From Bradyrhizobium sp. SZCCT0153 (lineage in GTDB: Bacteria > Pseudomonadota > Alphaproteobacteria > Rhizobiales > Xanthobacteraceae), in contig NZ_JAFCKS010000007.1 of NCBI RefSeq assembly GCF_018129995.1, positions 240,459 to 304,458 of the forward strand: a DNA stretch of 64,000 nt, read 5' to 3'. The notes beneath the pieces were generated by a model. It did not search any database, was not told where the DNA came from, and saw nothing but the letters and a program-made list of their open reading frames with translations. Below are positions 46,054 to 52,785 of the stretch, piece after piece (position 1 is the stretch's first letter; each line of letters begins with the position of its first letter). The position numbers and the translations under genes are program-made.

Positions 46054-46143
46054 ATGGGAAACGAGTTGCGTTTTCGCATTCTGGTGATTGTGCTCGGCTT
46101 GCTGCCGGTGGCGTTGATCGCCTTTGCCCTCTTCAGGCTATAG
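46054..46143 (+). CDS. Tiny single-helix membrane protein
   Basis: A 29-residue ORF (MGNELRFRILVIVLGLLPVA...) with a basic start and one membrane helix. There is no clear ribosome-binding site before the ATG, which weakens the call. It is supported mainly by the clean transmembrane pattern and by two similar tiny ORFs nearby. Confidence 0.45.
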   Translation: MGNELRFRILVIVLGLLPVALIAFALFRL

Positions 46144-46217
46144 CGCAGCATTCATTGATTTGCCTCAACAGGCACCGTTGCCGCCGAGCGTCTCTGGTGT
46201 TCGAGGGAGGCGCGTCA

Positions 46218-46307
46218 ATGACCCGCCGTCGGCTCTGGATTTATCAATCCCTGATCCTGGTCACCGCCGCGCTGTCCATTGCGGTGATCGCATCCATGAC
46301 CTGGTAG
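46218..46307 (+). CDS. Tiny single-helix membrane protein
   Basis: A 29-residue ORF, MTRRRLWIYQSLILVTAALS plus a short hydrophobic end, with an Arg-rich start and one membrane helix. GAGGGAGG lies 8 bases before the ATG, a good ribosome-binding site. Its role is unknown. Confidence 0.55.
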   Translation: MTRRRLWIYQSLILVTAALSIAVIASMTW

Positions 46308-46809
46308 GCATGCTTGGCCGCGAGCGTTGGGGGTGCCCTGATCGGCGCGCTTGACTGTCGCACGAGCAATTGCGCAGCCCCGGTCATTCATCTGCGGTGA
46401 GACAGAACGCATGATGCGGACCGAGCGCATGCGCCCAACTGCTTGCGGCCAAGCGCTTGCGCCCAAGTGCTTGCGCCCAAGTGCTTGCGCCCAAGTGCTT
46501 GCGCTCAGCGCGAGCGCAAATGTGGCGACAATGGGGAGCGCGATTCGTCACGCATCTCATTCGTCAATCACGCAATCGTGCGTGCGTCGGTGCCTTGCGC
46601 GCAGATGCAATATACGCCGTGCAATGAACAATGGAACTCATGAAAACACTTGTTTCAAAGGGTTTCCTGCGCGCGCTGATAAACATCCGTTAACCGAGCA
46701 GGGGCCTTTGGCTCGAACTGTTGCGTCGAGGTTACAGCAATTCCGTCGAGCGCTGTTATGACGACGCCACGGCCCGGGGGCCTAACGACGAAACTGGAAC
46801 GGGATTCAA
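46308..46809. other. Gap upstream of the porin gene
   Basis: A 502-base stretch without a credible gene. It contains the five-unit 14-base tandem repeat at 46437-46506 and then an AT-richer leader leading to the porin, which probably has a long 5' UTR or upstream promoter here. An open frame spanning 46351-46761 is a by-product of the repeat. Confidence 0.5.
46437..46506 (+). repeat. 14-base tandem repeat, five units
   Basis: Five consecutive 14-base units with consensus AAGTGCTTGCGCCC: AACTGCTTGCGGCC, AAGCGCTTGCGCCC, two perfect units, then AAGTGCTTGCGCTC. The outer units carry the substitutions and the inner ones are identical, as expected for recent slippage. The unit is not a multiple of three, so it is not coding. 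It lies about 300 bases before the porin start. Confidence 0.85.
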
Positions 46810-47532
46810 ATGAAAAAGAATTTGTTGCTTGCCGCTGTAAGCCTTGTCGCGCTCGGCGCGGCTGCGCCGGCGCTGGCTGCTGATCTCGCGGCGCGGCCTT
46901 ACACCAAGGCGCCTGCGATGGTCGCCACCATCTACGACTGGAGCGGCTTCTACATCGGTATCAACGGCGGCGGCGGTTCGTCGCACGCGACCTGGGATCT
47001 GGTCGGGTTCGGCCGCGACGGTTCGCACGATGCGACCGGCGGCACGGTCGGTGGTCAGGTCGGCTATCGCTGGCAGTCCGGACAGTTCGTGTTCGGCTTG
47101 GAAGGCCAGGGCAACTGGGCTGACTTCTCCGGCAGCCACGTCGGCGCGATCTCCGGCTTCACCAACAACACCAAGATCGATGCGTTCGGTCTGGTCACCG
47201 GTCAGGTCGGTTATGCCTGGAACAACGTGCTGCTCTACGTCAAGGGCGGTGCGGCTGTGGTCAGCACCAAGTACGACGCTTCTCTCGCCGGGGTGTCGCT
47301 TGCATCGGCCAACGACACCCGTTGGGGCGGCACGGTTGGCGCAGGCCTCGAGTACGGCTTCGCGCCGAACTGGTCGGTTGGCGCCGAATACAACCACATC
47401 TTCCTGGGTGGCAAGGATCAGACCCTGACCGGCGGCTTCGGTGCTCTGGCGATCCATACCGCGCAGGACGTCGACATGGGCCTCGTCCGCCTGAACTACA
47501 AGTTCGGCGGCCCGATCATCGGCCGTTACTGA
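46810..47532 (+). CDS. Outer-membrane beta-barrel porin, Omp25/Omp31 family
   Basis: A 240-residue outer-membrane protein. A signal peptide (LLAAVSLVALGAAAPALA) is followed by ADLAARPYTKAPAM, the usual linker, then an 8-strand barrel beginning YDWSGFYIGINGGGG and ending in aromatic-rich DMGLVRLNYKFGG. The family is abundant in Rhizobiales envelopes. The ATG at 46810 follows a weak GGGA. It is followed by a strong terminator, so it is monocistronic. Confidence 0.9.
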   Translation: MKKNLLLAAVSLVALGAAAPALAADLAARPYTKAPAMVATIYDWSGFYIGINGGGGSSHATWDLVGFGRDGSHDATGGTVGGQVGYRWQSGQFVFGLEGQGNWADFSGSHVGAISGFTNNTKIDAFGLVTGQVGYAWNNVLLYVKGGAAVVSTKYDASLAGVSLASANDTRWGGTVGAGLEYGFAPNWSVGAEYNHIFLGGKDQTLTGGFGALAIHTAQDVDMGLVRLNYKFGGPIIGRY

Positions 47533-47563
47533 TACAGATCGCTCATTTCGAGCGGTTGCGGAA

Positions 47564-47591
47564 AGCCCCGGCCTCGTGCCGGGGCTTTTTT
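47564..47591 (+). terminator. Intrinsic terminator of the porin gene
   Basis: AGCCCCGGC-CTCGT-GCCGGGGCT is a 9-pair stem followed directly by a T-run, 31 bases after the porin stop. This is a clear rho-independent terminator. Confidence 0.92.
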
Positions 47592-47704
47592 GTTGCGTAA
47601 ATTCAGCGAGTTAACCATCGCATTTTGAAGTGGTCGAGCGCGCTTGACTTCCGAGAACGAAATGAGAACAATGTTCTTCATACGTTCCAGCGAGGGAGTA
47701 GGCC

Positions 47705-47803
47705 ATGTTCAGGATTTTCGTGGAAGAAGCCGCCGCACTGGCGTCGATTGCACTGTTCGTCGGGATGATCGCGATCTGGGCCCAGGTGATTCCGCAGCTC
47801 TAG
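47705..47803 (+). CDS. Tiny single-helix membrane protein
   Basis: A 32-residue ORF starting MFRIFVEEAAALASIALFVG, with an acidic N-terminal part and one membrane helix ending at IPQL. GAGGGAG lies 9 bases before the ATG. It stands alone between the porin terminator and dnaE, so it would need its own promoter. It is not part of any larger ORF. Confidence 0.58.
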   Translation: MFRIFVEEAAALASIALFVGMIAIWAQVIPQL

Positions 47804-47928
47804 GTGCGGGCCTGGTTGGGGAAAAGCAGGACGACGCGGCCGATCCGCCGCTCCGGCGTGGACTCTGGTCGCGCGACACCCCACCATTGTGAAGCGAGTC
47901 GGCCGGGCGGGTGCAGGATGTTCCCATG

Positions 47929-47956
47929 ATCCTCTTGTGATCATCCTCTTGTGATC
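47929..47956 (+). repeat. Perfect 14-base direct repeat
   Basis: ATCCTCTTGTGATC occurs twice in direct succession, about 50 bases before dnaE. No coding role; it may be slippage-derived. Confidence 0.8.
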
Positions 47957-48007
47957 CCCCGGGGCCGGCGACCGCTCCATCCACCTGCAAGAGGCCGTCA
48001 CGCGACC

Positions 48008-51000
48008 ATGCCGAGCGCCGGATTTGTTCACCTTCACGTTCACTCGGCCTATTCGCTGCTGAAGGGCTCGATCAAGATCGCCAAGCTCGCCGAGCTTGCC
48101 AAGAAGGACCATCAGCCCGCGCTGGCGCTGACCGACACCGACAACATGTTCGGAGCGCTGGAGTTCTCCGACAAGATGGCGGGCTCCGGCATCCAGCCGA
48201 TCGTCGGCTGCGAGCTGGCGATCGATTTCGCCGACCAGGATCCCAATGCGCGCAACGCGCTGCTGCCGTCGCGCATCGTGCTGCTGGCCGCACAGGAGCG
48301 CGGCTATCGCAGCCTGATGCGGCTCAACTCACGGGCGTTCCTGGAGACGCCCGACACCCATGACCCCCATATCAAGTTCGACTGGCTCGAGGGCGAGACC
48401 GAAGGCCTGATCGCGCTGACGGGCGGACCGGACGGGCCGGTCTCGCTGGCGCTTGCCGGCGGTTATGCCGAGCTTGCGGCCACGCGCTGCGAGCGCCTGG
48501 CCGGCCTGTTCGGCGACCGCCTCTACGTCGAATTGCAGCGCCACGGCCTCGACAAGGAGCGGCGCGTCGAGAGCGGGCTGATCGACATCGCCTACGCCAA
48601 GGGCCTGCCGCTGGTTGCGACCAACGAGCCTTATTTCGCCGCGACCGACGATTACGAGGCGCATGATGCGCTGCTCTGCATCGCCGGCGGGCGGCTGATC
48701 GCCGAGACCGATCGCGTTCAGCTCACGCCCGATCACCGCTTCAAGACCCGTGCGGAAATGGCGGTGCTGTTCGCCGACATTCCGGAGGCGCTGGCCTCCA
48801 CGGTCGAGATCGCCGAGCGCTGCTCGTTCCGTCCGATGACGCGCAAGCCGATCCTGCCGTTCTTCACGGTCGGCGCCGCCGCAAGCTCCGATGCTGCCGC
48901 GGTCGAGGCGGCCGAATTGAAGCGCCAGGCGGAGGAGGGGCTCGCCAACCGCCTGCGCGTCCACGGCCTGTCGCAAGGCACGACGGACGAGGACTACAAC
49001 AAGCGCCTGGCGTTCGAGCTCGACGTCATCATGCGCATGAAATACGCGGGCTACTTCCTGATCGTGTCCGACTTCATCAAATGGGCGAAGGGGCAGGGCA
49101 TTCCGGTCGGGCCGGGCCGCGGCTCGGGCGCAGGCTCCCTGGTGGCATGGGCGCTCACCATCACCGACCTCGACCCGATCAAGTTCGGCCTGCTGTTCGA
49201 GCGCTTCCTCAATCCGGAACGCGTCTCGATGCCGGACTTCGACATCGATTTCTGCCAGGACCGCCGCGGCGAGGTGATCCAGTACGTGCAGCAGCGCTAC
49301 GGACGCGACCAGGTCGCGCAGATCATCACCTTCGGTACGCTGCAGGCACGCGGCGTGCTGCGCGACGTCGGCCGCGTGCTGCAGATGCCCTACGGCCAGG
49401 TCGACAAGCTCACGAAACTGGTGCCGCAGAATCCGGCAGCGCCCGTGACGCTGGCCGCGGCGATCGAGAGCGAGCCGAAGCTGCAGGCGTTCCGTGACGA
49501 AGACCCGGTGGTGGCGCGTGCCTTCGACATCGCCCAACGCCTCGAAGGCCTGACGCGCCATGCCTCGACCCACGCGGCCGGCATCGTGATCGGCGATCGC
49601 CCGTTGAGCGAGCTCGTGCCGATGTACCGCGATCCGAAGTCGGACATGCCGGTGACCCAGTTCAACATGAAATGGGTCGAGCCGGCGGGCCTCGTCAAGT
49701 TCGACTTCCTCGGCCTGAAGACGCTGACCGTGCTCGACGTCGCCTGCAAGCTGCTCAAGCCCCGCAACATCGACATCGATCTGGCCACGCTGCCGATCGA
49801 CGATGCCGAAAGCTACCAGATGCTGGCGCGCGGCGAGGTGGTCGGCGTGTTCCAGGTGGAAAGCCAGGGCATGCGGCGCGCGCTGGTCGACATGCGGCCC
49901 GACCGCTTCGAGGACATCATCGCGCTGGTCGCGCTCTATCGCCCGGGCCCGATGGCGAACATCCCGACCTATTGCGCGCGCAAGCACGGCGACGAGGAGC
50001 CGGAATATCTCCATCCCGTGCTGGAGCCGATCCTGAAGGAGACGTTCGGCGTCATCATCTACCAGGAACAGGTGATGCAGATCGCGCAGGTGATGTCGGG
50101 CTATTCGCTAGGCGATGCCGACCTGCTGCGCCGCGCCATGGGCAAGAAGATCCGCGCCGAGATGGACAAGCAGCGCGACATCTTCGTCGCTGGCGCGGTG
50201 AAGAACGGCGTGCCGAAAGGGCAGGCCGAGACCATCTTCGAGCTGCTCGCCAAGTTCGCCGATTACGGCTTCAACAAGAGCCATGCGGCGGCCTACGCGC
50301 TGGTATCCTACCACACCGCCTACATGAAGGCGCATTATCCGGTGGAGTTCATCGCCGCGTCGATGACGCTCGATCTGAACAACACGGACAAGCTCTCCGA
50401 ATTCCGGTCCGAGGCGCAGCGCCTCGGGATCAAGGTCGAGCCGCCGAACATCAACCGGTCCGGTGCGACCTTCGAGGTCGGCGAGAAGACCATCTATTAC
50501 GCGCTTGCCGCACTCAAGGGCGTCGGCATCCAGGCGATCGACCAGATCATCGCGGAGCGGACCCGGAACGGCCTGTTCACCTCGCTCGCCGACTTTGCCG
50601 CGCGGGTGTCGCCGCGCGCGATCAACAAGCGCATCATCGAAAGCCTCGCCGCCGCGGGCGCTTTCGACACGCTGGAGCCGAACCGGGCGCGGGTCTTTGC
50701 CGGCGCCGACTCGATCCTCGCCGCATGCCAGCGGGCGAATGAAGCTGCAACCATTGGCCAGAACGACATGTTCGGCAGCGCGGCCGATGCGCCGACCATC
50801 ATGCTGCCGCAGGTCGAGCCCTGGCTGCCCGCCGAACGGCTTCGCCGCGAATATGATGCGATCGGCTTCTTCCTGTCCGGCCATCCGCTCGACGATTACG
50901 CCACCGTGCTGAAGCGGCTGCGCGTGCAGTCCTGGGCCGAGTTCTCGCGCGCGGTGAAGACCGGCGCCACCGCGGGCAAGGTCGCCGCCACCGTGGTGTC

Positions 51001-51511
51001 GCGGATGGAGCGGCGGACCAAGACCGGCAACAAGATGGGCATCATGGGACTTTCCGATCCCACGGGTCACTTCGAGGCGGTGCTGTTCTCCGAAGGTCTC
51101 GCGCAATATCGCGACGTGCTGGAGCCGGGCGCCGCCGTGCTGCTCCAGCTCGGTGCCGAGCTCCAGGGCGAGGACGTCCGCGCCCGCGTGCTGCATGCCG
51201 AGCCGCTGGACGACGCTGCCGCCAAGACGCAGAAGGGCCTGCGCATCTTCGTGCGCGACACCAAGCCGCTGGACTCGATCGCCAAGCGTCTGGCCGGCCC
51301 CGAGATGGCGGCTTCGAACGGAGCCGCGCCAAAGGTCGGCAGCCCGGGGATTGCCCCGCGCTCCAACGGCGACGGCGAGGTCTCGCTGGTGATGATGCTC
51401 GACCTCGAGACCGAGGTCGAGATGAAGCTGCCCGGCCGCTTCAAGGTCTCGCCGCAGATCGCCGGTGCGATCAAGGCGGTCGCGGGCGTGGTGGACGTGC
51501 AGCAGCTGTAG
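48008..51511 (+). CDS. dnaE: DNA polymerase III subunit alpha
   Basis: Catalytic subunit of the replicative polymerase, 1,167 residues. The PHP domain is N-terminal (FVHLHVHSAYSLLKGS). The palm holds the catalytic Asp pair in MPDFDIDFCQDRRGEVIQYV, and the fingers include GPGRGSGAGSLVAWAL. The C-terminal OB domain (KMGIMGLSDPTGHFEAVLFS) is complete. I chose the ATG at 48008 since it places FVHLHVH at the usual position; a frame open from 47951 adds a non-conserved leader. In relatives this gene follows lolD directly. Confidence 0.96.
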   Translation: MPSAGFVHLHVHSAYSLLKGSIKIAKLAELAKKDHQPALALTDTDNMFGALEFSDKMAGSGIQPIVGCELAIDFADQDPNARNALLPSRIVLLAAQERGYRSLMRLNSRAFLETPDTHDPHIKFDWLEGETEGLIALTGGPDGPVSLALAGGYAELAATRCERLAGLFGDRLYVELQRHGLDKERRVESGLIDIAYAKGLPLVATNEPYFAATDDYEAHDALLCIAGGRLIAETDRVQLTPDHRFKTRAEMAVLFADIPEALASTVEIAERCSFRPMTRKPILPFFTVGAAASSDAAAVEAAELKRQAEEGLANRLRVHGLSQGTTDEDYNKRLAFELDVIMRMKYAGYFLIVSDFIKWAKGQGIPVGPGRGSGAGSLVAWALTITDLDPIKFGLLFERFLNPERVSMPDFDIDFCQDRRGEVIQYVQQRYGRDQVAQIITFGTLQARGVLRDVGRVLQMPYGQVDKLTKLVPQNPAAPVTLAAAIESEPKLQAFRDEDPVVARAFDIAQRLEGLTRHASTHAAGIVIGDRPLSELVPMYRDPKSDMPVTQFNMKWVEPAGLVKFDFLGLKTLTVLDVACKLLKPRNIDIDLATLPIDDAESYQMLARGEVVGVFQVESQGMRRALVDMRPDRFEDIIALVALYRPGPMANIPTYCARKHGDEEPEYLHPVLEPILKETFGVIIYQEQVMQIAQVMSGYSLGDADLLRRAMGKKIRAEMDKQRDIFVAGAVKNGVPKGQAETIFELLAKFADYGFNKSHAAAYALVSYHTAYMKAHYPVEFIAASMTLDLNNTDKLSEFRSEAQRLGIKVEPPNINRSGATFEVGEKTIYYALAALKGVGIQAIDQIIAERTRNGLFTSLADFAARVSPRAINKRIIESLAAAGAFDTLEPNRARVFAGADSILAACQRANEAATIGQNDMFGSAADAPTIMLPQVEPWLPAERLRREYDAIGFFLSGHPLDDYATVLKRLRVQSWAEFSRAVKTGATAGKVAATVVSRMERRTKTGNKMGIMGLSDPTGHFEAVLFSEGLAQYRDVLEPGAAVLLQLGAELQGEDVRARVLHAEPLDDAAAKTQKGLRIFVRDTKPLDSIAKRLAGPEMAASNGAAPKVGSPGIAPRSNGDGEVSLVMMLDLETEVEMKLPGRFKVSPQIAGAIKAVAGVVDVQQL

Positions 51512-51709
51512 CAGCACGCACGAAATTGCAGCCGGTTGCAAGAACCAGAGGCCGATGGATTTCCCGCCTTTGGACGAACCGGCCGCAAGGACTACAATCG
51601 CCGAACTGCGGCTGGCGGAATAGGCGCACGCAAGACCGGTGAACGCGTCGTTCTGACGACACCCAAGAGTTGGGGCGCCGCCCGCACCGACGTTTGTGGT
51701 TTCGTCATG

Positions 51710-51724
51710 TCATAGCGGCTATGA
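51710..51724. promoter_or_regulatory. Perfect 15-base palindrome upstream of carbonic anhydrase
   Basis: TCATAGCGGCTATGA is a perfect 7-base inverted repeat around one central G, 43 bases before the carbonic anhydrase start. The position fits an operator, but no regulator gene is adjacent. In MerR-type sites a longer spacer would be expected. Confidence 0.45.
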
Positions 51725-51767
51725 TCGCGGCGGTACCATCGTCCACCTCGCCGGGAGGAAGCGCGAC

Positions 51768-52508
51768 ATGTGCGACAAGTGCTCTCAATCTCTGCATGGA
51801 AATACCGGGCCGTCGCGGCGGTCCGCGATGCTGTTTGGCGCTGCCGCGTTCGGACTTGCCTTCGCCGGCAAAGCCTTCGCCAAGGAGACCAAGACGCCGC
51901 CAAAGCCGCAGAACGTGCTGTCTCCCGAGGCATCACTGAAGCGCCTGATGGAAGGCAATGGCCGCTACGTCATCGGCGTGTCGCGGCGGCACGATTTCAA
52001 GCACGAGCGCGAGGCGCTGGCCGGCGGGCAAAACCCGTTTGCCGCCGTGCTGAGCTGTGCCGATTCGCGGATCGCGCCCGAATATGCCTTCGACACCGGC
52101 CGCGGCGATCTGTTCGTCTGCCGCGTCGCCGGAAATTTCGCCGGCACCGAGACCATTGCCAGCATGGAATACGCGGTCGCGGTGCTGGGCGCGCCGCTGA
52201 TTCTGGTCCTCGGCCATGACAGTTGCGGCGCGGTCGATGCGACGCTCAAGGCGATCAAGGACAACAAGCCGCCGCCGGGACACATCCCTTCGCTGGTCGA
52301 TGCGATCGCGCCGGCCGCCAAGGCCGCGATGCAGCAAAGCGGGAACGTCCTCGACGCGGCGATCCGGCAGAACGTGATCGACAACGTCGCCAAGCTGAAG
52401 TCGGCCGCGCCGATCCTCAATGCGGCTGTCGAGCAGGGCAAGCTGAAGGTCGTCGGCGGCATCTACCGGCTTGCGACGGGAACGGTCGATCTGATCGCGC
52501 AGGGCTGA
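51768..52508 (+). CDS. Exported beta-carbonic anhydrase
   Basis: Interconverts CO2 and bicarbonate. The 246-residue protein has the beta-class zinc ligands in CADSR (C97, D99) and HDSCGA (H150, C153). A twin-arginine-like N-terminus (SRRSAMLFGAAAFGLAFAG) followed by KAFAKE suggests Tat export to the periplasm. Two Cys at the extreme N-terminus (MCDKC) are odd for a signal region. The ATG at 51768 follows GGGAGGAAG. The gene is monocistronic. Confidence 0.88.
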   Translation: MCDKCSQSLHGNTGPSRRSAMLFGAAAFGLAFAGKAFAKETKTPPKPQNVLSPEASLKRLMEGNGRYVIGVSRRHDFKHEREALAGGQNPFAAVLSCADSRIAPEYAFDTGRGDLFVCRVAGNFAGTETIASMEYAVAVLGAPLILVLGHDSCGAVDATLKAIKDNKPPPGHIPSLVDAIAPAAKAAMQQSGNVLDAAIRQNVIDNVAKLKSAAPILNAAVEQGKLKVVGGIYRLATGTVDLIAQG

Positions 52509-52558
52509 CGAGCCGTCGCCGCGCTGTTCGTCGGCGCGACGCTTACGCAAGCCTGACC

Positions 52559-52623
52559 CAGGAGCCTTTGCGCAGGAGCCTTGCGCAGGAGTCTTGCGCA
52601 AGGGTTTGGCGCAAGGGTTGGCG
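52559..52623 (+). repeat. Degenerate 12-14-base tandem repeat, five units
   Basis: Units CAGGAGCCTTTGCG, CAGGAGCCTTGCG, CAGGAGTCTTGCG, CAAGGGTTTGGCG and CAAGGGTTGGCG run in succession between the carbonic anhydrase and caspase-fold genes. The unit length varies and drifts, so it looks old. It is non-coding in its likely frame. Confidence 0.75.
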
Positions 52624-52656
52624 GAGGCGCCGGGCGCCATGCCGCCGCCTCAATCC

Positions 52657-52716
52657 AAGCCTTTCGTTATCAAGCCTTTCGTTTTCAAAACTTTCATTAT
52701 CAGAGCCTTTCGTTCA
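52657..52716 (+). repeat. 15-base tandem repeat, four units
   Basis: Four units beginning AAGCCTTTCGTTATC, then AAGCCTTTCGTTTTC, AAAACTTTCATTATC and AGAGCCTTTCGTTCA. In one frame they read KPFVI-KPFVF-KTFII-RAFRS. They lie just upstream of the chosen start of the caspase-fold protein, so whether they are translated depends on that start. Confidence 0.75.
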
Positions 52717-52785
52717 AGTGCCGTTCAGCCGGCCGCGCGCTTGATGCGTGGTGGCACCTCAACAACAAAGGCGGGCAAGCAAGCC

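Noticed and set aside
46437..46506. Tandem repeats considered as a CRISPR array
   Set aside because: Units are 14 bases with no spacers, and no cas gene is in the window.
46351..46761. 136-codon frame across the 14-base repeat
   Set aside because: It is kept open by the repeat; the unit length is not a multiple of three, and the product has no pattern.
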